Shown here piece by piece: positions 1 through 8,646 of a stretch of 64,000 nt of DNA (position 1 is its first letter; every line of letters begins with the position of its first letter). A program made the position numbers and the translations under genes. The stretch is from Corynebacterium rhinophilum. Its GTDB lineage: Bacteria > Actinomycetota > Actinomycetes > Mycobacteriales > Mycobacteriaceae. Below the pieces are notes generated by a model that was given only the letters and a program-made list of their open reading frames with translations, made no database searches and was not told where the DNA came from. The stretch is from assembly GCF_030227225.1 (NCBI RefSeq), contig NZ_JASPHQ010000015.1, positions 3,936-67,935 on the forward strand, written 5' to 3'.

Positions 1-863
1 ACCGCTTGATATGGCATATCGAAGGCAAGCTTCTCCAAGAATAGGTAGCCATCCTCATATGGCACGGCAACGCCGGTATGCCCGATGAAAAGTGTGGCCG
101 GTTCCGTCAAAGTATCGTGCGAGAATACCGAGACCACTCGGGCGTCCGTATCCGCGAACTCGATGCCACGGTCCTTAAAATAAGCCTTGATATCGGCGAT
201 GTGCTGTCCTGGATCTTGTTCCATGGTGGTTTCCACATTCCCATAGAAAGCCTCGAACTTGGCGCGCTCGGCTTCATCAAAGATTTGATCCGGCGCATTA
301 TCTAGGGACTGTTGATCTAAGAACAGCAAGGAGTCATTGGGGTTGTCCTGGTCGTCAACGGAAAAGAGCGAATCCGCCAAGGTGAAGGTATTGATGCGAC
401 AATTGGTACCCACATAGTCCGCATGATGGTCATTCCAGGCCTTTGAAATGGCCTCCACGTCGTATTCTGGGTCTTGCGTCCCGTAATCCACGAAGCCTTC
501 GGCCACCATGCTCTCCGTCGGTACGGCAGTGTTGTATTCGTCTACCAATTCAAAAAAGCCGTCGATGCTTTCTTGTGGCACTCCGGCATCGGCAAGCGCG
601 GTGCGGGCTACTTCTTGCGATTGATTATCAACGAGATTGCTCATCGTCATCCCAGCCAGAAGCTGCGACGCATCACCATCTGCGGTCGGAATTTCCGTGC
701 GCTGAGCGCTCGCCGCCTTTGACTGCGCGGCAGCACTGGAGGACGACGCAGATTCAGAACCACTCGGAGCCTGATTCGTGTCACCACTATCGGGATTCGA
801 GCAGGCTGCTAACAATAAACACGCTGTCACGGCGGGGACAGTCAGGTAGGAAAAGCGCATCAT
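1..863 (-). CDS. DUF4300-like lipoprotein, C-terminus cut by window edge
   Basis: Reading the minus strand from tandem ATG ATG codons at 863/860, the frame stays open to base 1, so about 287 codons are visible and the C-terminus lies outside. The N-terminus has a lipoprotein signal: basic MMRFSY, a hydrophobic stretch, then LLAACSN, giving a lipobox with Cys as the lipidated residue. A Ser/Ala/Gln-rich linker follows, then a globular domain with WNDHHADYVGTNCRINTF near residue 150-165. That segment and the overall plan resemble DUF4300 lipoproteins, whose function is unknown. It probably faces outward, anchored in the membrane. No strong ribosome binding site precedes the start. The lipobox is seen directly; the family name is from memory of the motif. 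Confidence 0.62.
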   Translation of the reverse strand, partial: MMRFSYLTVPAVTACLLLAACSNPDSGDTNQAPSGSESASSSSAAAQSKAASAQRTEIPTADGDASQLLAGMTMSNLVDNQSQEVARTALADAGVPQESIDGFFELVDEYNTAVPTESMVAEGFVDYGTQDPEYDVEAISKAWNDHHADYVGTNCRINTFTLADSLFSVDDQDNPNDSLLFLDQQSLDNAPDQIFDEAERAKFEAFYGNVETTMEQDPGQHIADIKAYFKDRGIEFADTDARVVSVFSHDTLTEPATLFIGHTGVAVPYEDGYLFLEKLAFDMPYQA

Positions 864-1012
864 CACATGCTAGCGAAAAGGGACCGTACACGATAGCCCC
901 TTGAAAAAGGCAGGCTTGATTTTCAACACGCCTCGCGGCACATCGTGTTGGTCCTTCATTGAGAAAACACCTCTATCCTAAGCTTTTTATACCCTACAAA
1001 GACATAAGCCTC

Positions 1013-1921
1013 CTAGCAGGAGACATCCTCATCAAACATCTTCTGATCCACCTTGATGGCAACGGCGGCTCCAGCTCCCATGGCTTGAGGCATCTGGTCT
1101 GGAGAGCTGATGACATTTCCGGCGGCCCAAATGCCCTCGCATGAAGTCATCCCAGAGTCCGCTTTAACCCAACCGTTTTCTACAGCGCATCCAGCTTTCC
1201 TGAGAATCGAATCATTGGGAACAAATTCAGGCCCAGTAAAGCAAGCTTTGTATTCTCTCTTTTCCTGCCCTACGTCAAGAAATACGCCACCATCAAATCG
1301 TTCAGATTCTGTAATCCCTTGCACTAAATTAAGTTCGATCGTGATTCCTAGCGATTCCATACGCCGCTGTTCCTCTTGCGGAAGCTCCAATCCATTTGGA
1401 TAGAAAGTCACTCGATCCGTCCACTTAGTGAGCAACTTTGCTATGCGGAAAGTAAAGGGAGGGTTCTTTCCACCAATGACGGCTAGTTTCTTATTTTTGA
1501 CCTCATAGCCATGACAGTAAGGGCAGTGAAAAACTCGTGAGCCCCACAGCCGCTCTAGTCCGGGAACATCTGGCAATTCGTCAGTGATACCTGTAGCAAC
1601 GATTACATGACGCGAGTAGATTACCTCACCGCTTTCCAATTCGGCTTTCCACCCAGCTGAGTCATCCTCAAAAGGAGAGAGCAACTTTGCCTTTTCAGAG
1701 ATAATCTCTCCTCCGAACGATTGAAATTCACGGTGGCCACTTTCCAGCAGTTGAATAGGCGAAGCTGACTCAAAACCTAAAACTCCGTGGGAATTCTCGC
1801 TAAACCTATTCCGTGGCTGATGTGAGTCCACTAAGACTACAGACCGGTTCGCGCGAGCCAAAGTAATAGCCGCAGAAGTGCCCGCAAAACCGCCACCAAT
1901 AATTACTACGTCCGCCCTCAT
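1013..1921 (-). CDS. Thioredoxin-reductase-like NAD(P)/FAD oxidoreductase
   Basis: A 302-residue flavoprotein of the thioredoxin reductase (class II pyridine nucleotide-disulfide reductase) group. Residues 4-12 carry the FAD Rossmann motif VIIGGGFAG. The redox-active pair is in CPYCHGYE near residue 135, followed by the NADPH-binding stretch AVIGGK, and the C-terminus has a second FAD motif (GIWAAGNV). The start is placed at ATG 1921 because AAAGGA lies six bases upstream; an upstream in-frame Met at 1954 has no such site. No thioredoxin gene is adjacent, so it may reduce another disulfide partner or act as a ferredoxin/flavodoxin-type reductase. Base composition is visibly more AT-rich than the neighbours, a possible sign of acquisition. 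Confidence 0.85.
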   Translation of the reverse strand: MRADVVIIGGGFAGTSAAITLARANRSVVLVDSHQPRNRFSENSHGVLGFESASPIQLLESGHREFQSFGGEIISEKAKLLSPFEDDSAGWKAELESGEVIYSRHVIVATGITDELPDVPGLERLWGSRVFHCPYCHGYEVKNKKLAVIGGKNPPFTFRIAKLLTKWTDRVTFYPNGLELPQEEQRRMESLGITIELNLVQGITESERFDGGVFLDVGQEKREYKACFTGPEFVPNDSILRKAGCAVENGWVKADSGMTSCEGIWAAGNVISSPDQMPQAMGAGAAVAIKVDQKMFDEDVSC

Positions 1922-2233
1922 AGAAATCCTTTCCCTTTTCAACTGCTTAGTCATTGATAACCGAGTTTTCCTAATCCCATCTTAAGACAAAGCGAATTAG
2001 GGAGCAGAGGCCAAATGGCTGCGGCTGCATTAATCGAGAATCCCACGAGTTAACAGATACGTTGAGGCAATACGCACCATTCGTACACATAGGCGATTTC
2101 TCTTACTCGCTCCCATACTTATGTCCAGACCGGTTGATTTAATAAAAGCCGTTGCTGCTTCACACCCTAGCCCGATGCCGGGGTGCGTACCGGCAACAAT
2201 CACTCGTTACTCCTCTTCCGAAAGACCCTAGCG
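1922..2233. other. Intergenic stretch, no gene seen
   Basis: About 310 AT-richer bases between the divergent oxidoreductase gene and a small membrane protein gene. I see no convincing ORF, tRNA or strong hairpin. It presumably holds the two divergent promoters, but no box stands out. Confidence 0.5.
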
Positions 2234-2674
2234 TTGGACAACTCTCCATATCAGACCCCCTATCCCGCACAACCGGCCCCAGTCCCCACAACAAAGCCGA
2301 AAAAGCCGCTTTTTAGGCGGTGGCGGTTCTGGCTATTACTCGTCGGGGCCACCTTCGTGGTGTTCGTGATCTTTATTTTTGCTGTACTAAAGATAAGCGA
2401 AGCCCAAGATACTGAGGCTGCTTTGGATAAATATCGCGAGCAAGTAACCAACCGGGCCAAGTATCCCGGCGGAGTCAGTTTTCCAGAAGAGATTGATATT
2501 CAGTCGCCAGATTCTATAACCGATTCGCCACGGACGTACCACGCCTTTGGCCAAGTTGATTTCCCCAATGGCTTTGGCACCCCAGTCCGGGAGTTCTATT
2601 CCTGCACCATCGTCGTTGATCTGGGTGATGTGCAAGATTCCACTGTCCATGTTGCTAAAGATCCACTTCGCTAA
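2234..2674 (+). CDS. Small single-pass membrane protein, unknown function
   Basis: A 146-residue protein if started at TTG 2234 (reads LDNSPYQTPYPAQPAP); an in-frame GTG at 2183 would add 17 residues that do not look like a natural N-terminus. Order of parts: Pro/Gln/Tyr-rich cytoplasmic tail, basic KPKKPLFRRWRFW, one transmembrane helix (LLLVGATFVVFVIFIFAVL), then an external domain of about 95 residues. The layout matches the next gene, suggesting a pair of related cell-envelope proteins. I do not recognise the external domain. The start is uncertain because no good ribosome binding site is present. Confidence 0.6.
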   Translation: MDNSPYQTPYPAQPAPVPTTKPKKPLFRRWRFWLLLVGATFVVFVIFIFAVLKISEAQDTEAALDKYREQVTNRAKYPGGVSFPEEIDIQSPDSITDSPRTYHAFGQVDFPNGFGTPVREFYSCTIVVDLGDVQDSTVHVAKDPLR

Positions 2675-2761
2675 TCTCTCTCGACCACAGTCACGACAAT
2701 GTGGCCAATGTCGGAAAACTTTCTTCCATATCCCTCACCCACATTGAAAGGAACGCTCACC

Positions 2762-3382
2762 ATGAGTACTCCCTCCCCTTCTCCCTCTCCGTATTCCAAT
2801 AACTCTCAACCCGCGGGCCAACCACAGGCTGGTCAACCACCAGCTGACGCGCCGCAGAAGAAAAAGGGCGGGTGCCTCAAATGGGGCGCAATCATCATTG
2901 GCGTCCTCATCGTTATCGCCATCATTGCCGGTTTAGGCGGCAGCGATGATGAAAACAGCAGCAGCACAGACTCCACGGACCAAACCACCCAGCAAGACGC
3001 GGTGGAGGCCACCCCGGAGGAAGAAGCCCAGGAAGCTGATGCAGGCGAAGATTCCCACGCCACGCAGGATGACCAGAACGTCCCGCGCGAATTCAAAAAT
3101 GCGTTAAAGAGTGCCAAAGTGTACTCAGATACCATGCACATGTCCAAGCAGGGATTGTACGACCAGCTCAGCAGCGAGTACGGCGAACAATTCAGCCCGG
3201 AAGCCGCCCAGTACGCCATTGATAATTTGGAAGCGGACTATCACGATAATGCTCTTCAAACGGCCCGCACCTACGAAGAAACGATGAGCATGTCACCCAA
3301 CGCCATCTATGACCAACTCGTGAGCGAATACGGCGAAAAGTTCACCGCTGAAGAAGCACAGTACGCAGTGGATAATCTGTAG
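2762..3382 (+). CDS. Ltp-repeat membrane protein (host cell surface-exposed lipoprotein family)
   Basis: A 206-residue protein starting at ATG 2762, with AAAGGA ten bases upstream. The N-terminus is rich in Ser, Pro and Gln, followed by KKKGGCLKWG and a transmembrane helix (residues about 42-60), an acidic Ser/Thr/Glu linker, then two tandem repeats of about 45 residues at the C-terminus. Each repeat has the pattern AxxYxxTMxMSxxxxYDQLxSEYGExFxxEAAQYAxDNL, the signature of the Ltp repeat (PF07553 type) found in actinobacterial surface proteins and in phage superinfection-exclusion lipoproteins. It probably displays the repeats outside the cell. There is no lipobox signal at the extreme N-terminus, so it is membrane-anchored rather than a true lipoprotein. 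Function here is unknown. Confidence 0.8.
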   Translation: MSTPSPSPSPYSNNSQPAGQPQAGQPPADAPQKKKGGCLKWGAIIIGVLIVIAIIAGLGGSDDENSSSTDSTDQTTQQDAVEATPEEEAQEADAGEDSHATQDDQNVPREFKNALKSAKVYSDTMHMSKQGLYDQLSSEYGEQFSPEAAQYAIDNLEADYHDNALQTARTYEETMSMSPNAIYDQLVSEYGEKFTAEEAQYAVDNL

Positions 3383-3431
3383 TCACCCTCACTAGCATTG
3401 AGGCACCATTGCACTCGAAAGGATTCCTGCC

Positions 3432-3581
3432 ATGAACGCTCCACACTCCACGTCTTCCCCAGAACCTGATGATGACGACTCGCAGGAGTCGTTGCCCCTG
3501 ACCAAGGATCCATTCCTCAGGTGGAGCGTTCTTGTCCTGATTATCCTTACCATCATCGCCATCGTCACCAACCTGCCTTAA
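3432..3581 (+). CDS. 49-residue single-pass membrane peptide
   Basis: A small ORF just downstream of the Ltp-repeat gene and preceded by AAAGGA (eight bases before the ATG). The product has an acidic N-terminal half (PEPDDDDSQES), then a hydrophobic helix WSVLVLIILTIIAIVTNLP reaching the C-terminus. It follows the same pattern of acidic tail plus one helix as the preceding genes and is probably co-transcribed with them. Function unknown. Confidence 0.55.
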   Translation: MNAPHSTSSPEPDDDDSQESLPLTKDPFLRWSVLVLIILTIIAIVTNLP

Positions 3582-3619
3582 AGCTGGCGACGCTGTAGGC
3601 CGATGACCCGTCTAAGCCG

Positions 3620-4336
3620 CTAGCGCTTGCGCCGGCCGCGACGAAATCCTTTTACCTCCGCCTTCTTGGCAATCGCGGCCACCTGTGCCGCGGTGTAGTT
3701 CACTGGCGCAACCCCGGCGCGGGGCAAGACCCATCCCCGCCAGTAAGAAATAATGGCCATGCCGCTGCCGACGATTGGGGAAACCACCATGCCCAAGGCG
3801 AATTGGTCATAGGATGCAAAGGTCACCATGACGATGCCGGTCACGATAGACGGCACTGCATAGAGGGGGCTGCCGCCGAAAATGGACGGGATCTGACCGG
3901 AGGCGACATCGCGGACCATTCCCCCGCCGACGGCGGTTAAGACACCTAAAAACACGCACGGGATCATAGGCATGCCCGCAGCCAGTGCCTTCACGCAACC
4001 GGTGGTAGACCACATACCCAAAATGATGGCATCGCCGTGCTCGCGAAAAATCTCCCACGCTTTTCCCTTCAGCTCCATGAGAAAGGCGGTCAGCGCCCCG
4101 GCGCAGGCAAGGCCCAGGTACCAGGGATCTGAAATGGCGGCGGCGGGGCCGTCATCGATAAGCATGTCGCGGATCATGCCGCCAGCCAGGCCGGAAAATA
4201 AGGCGAGGAAAATAAATCCGACGATGTCGAATTCGCGGCGGCGGGCAATCGTGCCACCGATGATGCCGTTCAAGGCCACTCCGATCAGATCGAAGGCCTG
4301 GTACATCGTGTTGATGAGGGGATCCACGTCGTGCAT
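3620..4336 (-). CDS. TRIC-type cation channel family protein (UPF0126)
   Basis: A 238-residue integral membrane protein made of two homologous halves, each with glycine-rich motifs typical of the family: FSGLAGGMIRDML near residue 55 and VLTAVGGGMVRDVASGQIP near residue 135. These GGxxRD motifs define the bacterial UPF0126/TRIC proteins (YadS, YicG relatives), which form trimeric channels for monovalent cations or transport small solutes. About seven transmembrane segments can be traced. The C-terminus is a basic tail (KKAEVKGFRRGRRKR). It faces away from the MFS gene; a 137-bp gap probably holds divergent promoters. Confidence 0.85.
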   Translation of the reverse strand: MHDVDPLINTMYQAFDLIGVALNGIIGGTIARRREFDIVGFIFLALFSGLAGGMIRDMLIDDGPAAAISDPWYLGLACAGALTAFLMELKGKAWEIFREHGDAIILGMWSTTGCVKALAAGMPMIPCVFLGVLTAVGGGMVRDVASGQIPSIFGGSPLYAVPSIVTGIVMVTFASYDQFALGMVVSPIVGSGMAIISYWRGWVLPRAGVAPVNYTAAQVAAIAKKAEVKGFRRGRRKR

Positions 4337-4473
4337 AACAACTACTGAACATAGCCGATCGCAGCGGTTTCGCCCTTTCTAGGGGTAGGAAGTGAGTAAA
4401 GTTGATAGACGGTCTCTTCTGACCGGATTACAGTGTTATCCCGCTTTGTCTCGGTTATCTCGAAAGTTCTTTC

Positions 4474-5670
4474 ATGTCTAACTCAAATGCCAGGTACTTC
4501 ATCTGGTCCAATGGCCTGCAAAATTTAGGCGACCAGATCGTTGCCTCCAAAACGGTGCTGCCGGCGCTCTTTAATGCGGCAGGCGTCCCCGCCTTCTTCA
4601 CCGGCTTGCTTACCCCTATCCGGGAATCTGGCTCCATGCTGCCGCAGGCCGCTCTTACCCCCTGGGTGACCACTCACCGCGCCCGCAAGCGCTTGTGGAT
4701 GATCGGCTCGACCGGCCAAGCTCTCTCCGCCGCCGTGATTGCCCTTGCAGCTTTCTTTATACGCGGCGCATGGTTGGGCGTGATCGTACTTCTTGCGTTG
4801 GCGGCGCTTTCCCTGTTCCGCGCGTTGTGTTCCATCGCTGGCAAAGACGTCCAAGCGCGCACGATTTCCAAGGGCCAGCGCGGTCAAGTCACCGGATCCG
4901 CAACGGCCTTGGGCGGCGGGGCCACCCTGCTTGCCGGTGTCAGCTTATTCCTCTTGGGGGATCTCACGATCTCTACTATGGGCATCGTTTTATTGGTCGG
5001 CGCTTCTACCTGGGCCATTGCCACGTGGGTATTTTCGCACGTGGAAGAGCCGGTGCCGGAGGGGGAACAAGAGGGCATCGATAAGAGCTGGTGGTCAGAT
5101 ACGTGGAAGCTTTTCACTGACGATGCCCAGTTCCGCAACTTCGTCATCGTTCGCGCACTACTGCTGGTCTCGGCGCTTTCTACCGCTTTTATCGTGCTGC
5201 TGCACGATGACCTATCTGGTGTCTTCGGCTTCGTGATTGCCTCTGGTTTGGCCTCACTTATCGGTGGGCGAGTTTCTGGCGTATTTTCGGATAAATCCTC
5301 CAAAAACACCATGGCTGCTGGTGCTGCCGCCTCCTCCGTTATCATCCTGCTCATCGTGGCTAGTTCCCACTGGGCCCCAGACGCTATGAATGCTTGGGTC
5401 ATGCCGCTCGGCTTCTTTGCCGTCAATCTCGCGCATACGTCTGTTCGCGTGGCGCGAAAGACCTACGTAGTGGATATGGCCGGTGGGGATAAAAGGACGC
5501 AGTACGTGGGTGCGGCTAACACCATGATGGGCATTATTTTGCTCATCGTGGGTGGTATTTCTTCCGTTATCGCTCTCGCGGGGCCAGAGGCAGCGTTGAT
5601 TTTCTTGGCGCTCGTCGGCTTTATTGGAGTGTGGCGCGCGGGCAGCCTTAAGGAGGTTTCTCGCACATAG
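4474..5670 (+). CDS. Major facilitator superfamily transporter
   Basis: A 398-residue membrane protein with roughly ten to twelve hydrophobic segments. The N-terminal half starts SNARYFIWSNGLQNLGDQIV, typical of atypical MFS members related to Bacillus YxiO/enterobactin-exporter types. A central acidic loop (EEPVPEGEQEGIDKSWW, about residue 190-205) separates two six-helix halves, and the second half has SGVFSDKSSKN in the equivalent of loop 2-3. The substrate cannot be told from the sequence. No partner gene is adjacent and glmU follows 60 bp later. Confidence 0.75.
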   Translation: MSNSNARYFIWSNGLQNLGDQIVASKTVLPALFNAAGVPAFFTGLLTPIRESGSMLPQAALTPWVTTHRARKRLWMIGSTGQALSAAVIALAAFFIRGAWLGVIVLLALAALSLFRALCSIAGKDVQARTISKGQRGQVTGSATALGGGATLLAGVSLFLLGDLTISTMGIVLLVGASTWAIATWVFSHVEEPVPEGEQEGIDKSWWSDTWKLFTDDAQFRNFVIVRALLLVSALSTAFIVLLHDDLSGVFGFVIASGLASLIGGRVSGVFSDKSSKNTMAAGAAASSVIILLIVASSHWAPDAMNAWVMPLGFFAVNLAHTSVRVARKTYVVDMAGGDKRTQYVGAANTMMGIILLIVGGISSVIALAGPEAALIFLALVGFIGVWRAGSLKEVSRT

Positions 5671-5733
5671 TTTAAATATGGACTATAAGATAAAGCCCGA
5701 AGAACTAATCAAACTCAACCCCCAGGAGTTTTG

Positions 5734-7185
5734 TTGACCGTGGAAGCAACTACCCCAAGTGCCGTCGTCGTCCTTGCGGCGGGCGCCGGCACGCGCATGA
5801 AATCCACAAAGCAAAAGACTTTGCACGAAATTGGCGGTCGCACGCTGCTTGGACACGCGCTGCACGCCGCGGCGGGTATTAACCCGGATCACCTCGTAAC
5901 CGTCGTGGGCCACCAGCGCGATCAGGTCTCACCCGTCGTGGAAAAAATTGCGAATGAGCTGGACCGCGAGGTCGTGCAGGCCGTGCAGGAAGAACAGCGC
6001 GGTACCGGCCATGCCGTGTCCTGCGGGATTTCCCCAATTTCTGATTTCGAAGGCACCATCATCGTCACCAACGGTGACGTGCCGCTTTTGACCCCAGAAA
6101 CCATCGAGGGGTTGCGCGATACCCATACCGCTCAAGGCAATGCGGTCACGGTATTATCCATGCGCCTTGCAGATGCCACCGGTTATGGCCGCATCATTCG
6201 CGACACAGACGGGTCTGTGTCCGCCATCGTGGAGCACAAGGATGCCACCGAAGAACAGCGCCTGGTTAATGAGGTCAACTCCGGTGTTTTCGCTTTCGAT
6301 GCGGCAGCATTGCGCGATGCCCTAACCAAGCTTGATACCAATAATGCGCAGGGCGAGCTCTACATTACCGATGTCCTCGAAATCGCCCGCACCGCCGGAC
6401 ATGGCGTGGGAGCTCACGTCGCCGGGGATCCGCAGGAACTCGCCGGGGTCAATGACCGCGTGCAGCTGGCCGCCGCCGGCCGCGAGCTCAATCGCCGCAT
6501 GGTGGAAAAAGCCATGCGCGGCGGCGCCACCATCATCGATCCGGAAACCACCTGGATTGGTGTCAATGTCACCATCGGCACCGATGTCACCATCCACCCC
6601 GGCACCCAGCTGTGGGGTGCAACGAGCATCGCCGATAATGCCGAGGTCGGACCGGATTCCACGTTGACGAATATGCAGATTGGTACCGGCGCATCCGTGG
6701 TCCGCACGCACGGCAGCGATTCCGTCATCGGCGTCAACGCCAAGATCGGGCCTTTTACCTTTATTCGCCCGAATACCATCGTGGGCGAAGACGGCAAGCT
6801 CGGCGGCTTCGTCGAGGCGAAGAATGCCGAGCTCGGCCGCGGTACCAAGGTGCCGCACCTTACCTATATTGGTGATGCCACCGTGGGCGAGGAATCCAAT
6901 ATCGGTGCGTCCTCCGTTTTCGTCAATTACGACGGTGTGAACAAGCACCACACCACCATTGGCAGCCACGTGCGCACCGGCTCAGATACGATGTTTATCG
7001 CTCCAGTCAATGTCGGTGATGGCGCGTACTCCGGTGCGGGTACAGTAATTAAAGACGATGTTCCCGCGGGAGCACTCGTAGTCTCCGGTGGCAAACAGCG
7101 CAATATCGAAGGCTGGGTTGAAAAGAAGCGTCCGGGCACCCCAGCGGCAGAAGCCGCAGCCCGTGCACAGGACAACGAAAAGTAA
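5734..7185 (+). CDS. glmU: Bifunctional GlmU: GlcN-1-P acetyltransferase / UDP-GlcNAc pyrophosphorylase
   Basis: Makes UDP-N-acetylglucosamine for peptidoglycan in two steps in the cytoplasm. The N-terminal uridyltransferase domain (residues about 8-230) shows VVVLAAGAGTRMKSTKQK, the nucleotide-binding GxGTRM...K loop, plus VTNGDVPLL. The C-terminal domain (about 250-450) is a left-handed beta helix with many hexapeptides, and the acetyl-CoA/active-site region NYDGVNKHHTTIGSH carries the expected catalytic His. Length about 483 is normal. Start: TTG TTG at 5731/5734 follows CAGGAG at 5723; the second TTG gives the better spacing, and GTG 5740 is also possible. prs follows after 16 bp, so the two are co-transcribed. 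Confidence 0.96.
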   Translation: MTVEATTPSAVVVLAAGAGTRMKSTKQKTLHEIGGRTLLGHALHAAAGINPDHLVTVVGHQRDQVSPVVEKIANELDREVVQAVQEEQRGTGHAVSCGISPISDFEGTIIVTNGDVPLLTPETIEGLRDTHTAQGNAVTVLSMRLADATGYGRIIRDTDGSVSAIVEHKDATEEQRLVNEVNSGVFAFDAAALRDALTKLDTNNAQGELYITDVLEIARTAGHGVGAHVAGDPQELAGVNDRVQLAAAGRELNRRMVEKAMRGGATIIDPETTWIGVNVTIGTDVTIHPGTQLWGATSIADNAEVGPDSTLTNMQIGTGASVVRTHGSDSVIGVNAKIGPFTFIRPNTIVGEDGKLGGFVEAKNAELGRGTKVPHLTYIGDATVGEESNIGASSVFVNYDGVNKHHTTIGSHVRTGSDTMFIAPVNVGDGAYSGAGTVIKDDVPAGALVVSGGKQRNIEGWVEKKRPGTPAAEAAARAQDNEK

Positions 7186-7201
7186 AGGGGCATATTCTCC
7201 T

Positions 7202-8176
7202 ATGACTGGCAAAGTAACTGGTAGTAGCAAGAACATGAAGCTCTTTTCTGGGCGCGCACACCCAGAATTGGCAGAGGCAGTGGCAAAGGAACTCAACACC
7301 GATCTGGTTCCTACCACCGCCCGGGACTTCGCCAATGGCGAAATCTTCATCCGCTTCGAAGAGTCCGTGCGCGGCGCTGACTGCTTCGTTATGCAATCGC
7401 ATTCCCAACCGCTCAATAAGTGGTTGATGGAACAGCTCATCATGATCGATGCACTAAAGCGTGGTTCCGCCAAGCGCATCACCGCAATTTTGCCGTTCTA
7501 CCCATATGCGCGTCAGGATAAAAAGCACTTGGGCCGCGAGCCCATCTCCGCCCGCTTGGTCGCAGACCTCCTGCAGGCAGCCGGCGCGGACCGTATCGTC
7601 TCGGTAGACCTGCACACGGACCAGATTCAAGGCTTCTTCGACGGCCCGGTGGACCACATGCACGCCCAGCCCATCTTGACCGACTACATCAAGTCCAAGT
7701 ACGCCACCGATAACATCGCCGTAGTCTCCCCCGATGCCGGCCGCGTGAAGGTCGCCGAAAAGTGGGCCCACGACCTGGGCGATGCCCCGCTGGCCTTCGT
7801 CCACAAGACCCGTTCCAATACCGAGGCCAATAAGACGGTCTCCAACCGCGTGGTGGGTGAAGTTGAGGGCAAGGACTGCGTGCTTCTCGATGACATGATT
7901 GACACCGGCGGCACCATCGCCGGCGCCGTGCGCGTACTCAAGGAAGCGGGTGCAAAGAAGGTCATCATCGCCTGCACCCACGGCGTCTTCTCCGACCCTG
8001 CCCGCGAGCGCCTCTCCGAGTGCGGTGCCGAGGAAGTCATCACCACCGATACCCTTCCGCAGTCCACCGAAGGCTGGTCCAACCTCAAGGTCCTGTCCAT
8101 TGCCCCACTGCTGGCTCGGACCATCCATGAGATCTTCGAAAACGGTTCCGTGACTACCCTTTTCGACCGCGCATAA
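7202..8176 (+). CDS. prs: Ribose-phosphate pyrophosphokinase (PRPP synthetase)
   Basis: Converts ribose 5-phosphate and ATP to PRPP for nucleotide, His, Trp and arabinogalactan precursor synthesis. The 324-residue product has FANGEIFIRFEESVRGAD, the ATP-loop region PYARQDKKH, and the PRPP-binding motif CVLLDDMIDTGGTIAGA near residue 220-235. The start ATG 7202 (MTGKVTGSSKNMKLFSGR) is preferred over upstream in-frame codons because those lie inside glmU; a later Met (MKLFSGR) is an alternative. It follows glmU by 16 bp and is closed by a strong terminator at 8203. Confidence 0.96.
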   Translation: MTGKVTGSSKNMKLFSGRAHPELAEAVAKELNTDLVPTTARDFANGEIFIRFEESVRGADCFVMQSHSQPLNKWLMEQLIMIDALKRGSAKRITAILPFYPYARQDKKHLGREPISARLVADLLQAAGADRIVSVDLHTDQIQGFFDGPVDHMHAQPILTDYIKSKYATDNIAVVSPDAGRVKVAEKWAHDLGDAPLAFVHKTRSNTEANKTVSNRVVGEVEGKDCVLLDDMIDTGGTIAGAVRVLKEAGAKKVIIACTHGVFSDPARERLSECGAEEVITTDTLPQSTEGWSNLKVLSIAPLLARTIHEIFENGSVTTLFDRA

Positions 8177-8202
8177 GCGTTTCGCCGGTCGCACTACAAC
8201 TC

Positions 8203-8252
8203 ACACCCCGCCCTTCGCGCTCACCGTGAACGGCGGGGTGTCGGTGTTTTCC
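8203..8252 (+). terminator. Rho-independent terminator of glmU-prs
   Basis: A perfect 10-bp stem ACACCCCGCC / GGCGGGGTGT (8203-8212 and 8232-8241) with a 19-base loop, followed by TCGGTGTTTTCC. Confidence 0.8.
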
Positions 8253-8390
8253 ATCCCCGTGAGCGCCAAAGGCGTCGCAGGTACACGCAAGCACTACCGC
8301 ACTACCGCCTGCCGTTCGCCCCACTCCTCCCTTCGCGCTCACCGCGTAACCCGAGCTACAGACATACGCGCTACCGGTGAGCGCGAAGGG
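8211..8390. repeat. Three copies of a 16-bp motif CCCTTCGCGCTCACCG
   Basis: The motif occurs at 8211-8226 and 8329-8344 in the plus orientation and at 8375-8390 inverted. The last two form an inverted pair 30 bases apart. A related core (CCCTTCGCGCTC) recurs at 63867-63878 inside another terminator hairpin. It may be a dispersed intergenic repeat family in this genome. No gene is visible in 8177-8646 apart from these repeats, the terminator, and the rplY promoter and leader. Confidence 0.55.
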
Positions 8391-8435
8391 CGTAATCAGA
8401 GGAGAGGGCGCGAAGGAAGATTAACGGGGTGAGTT

Positions 8436-8465
8436 TTGGTTTCATCGGCCGAAAGATGCTAATCT
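8436..8465 (+). promoter_or_regulatory. Probable rplY promoter
   Basis: TTGGTT at 8436-8441, an 18-base spacer, and TAATCT at 8460-8465. Transcription would start near 8472 and leave a leader of about 175 nt before rplY. Confidence 0.4.
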
Positions 8466-8548
8466 AACTCAGTCTCGGCGAGGGCGACTCAAAAATTGGG
8501 AAGCCGTTATCGACGCGATTGAAGTTAGAGCATGTTGCTTTTATTGAC

Positions 8549-8599
8549 GCCTGCGATGACTCGTCCAAGACGTTCATCGGCAGGCTTTCGTCGTTTTTA
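8549..8599 (+). promoter_or_regulatory. Terminator-like hairpin in the rplY leader
   Basis: GCCTGCGATGA (8549-8559) pairs with TCATCGGCAGGC (8574-8585), with one bulged G. It is followed by TTTCGTCGTTTTTA, so the structure looks like an intrinsic terminator placed between the presumed promoter and the rplY start. It could be an attenuator or autoregulatory leader for L25, or a fail-safe terminator for upstream reads. Confidence 0.5.
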
Positions 8600-8646
8600 T
8601 ACCTTCGATAGCCTCGCCGCACTACACCGACAAAGGAGATTGCATC

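Noticed and set aside
443..904. Plus-strand ORFs over the first 900 bases
   Set aside because: The minus strand carries a continuous lipoprotein with signal peptide and lipobox; the plus frames are shadows.
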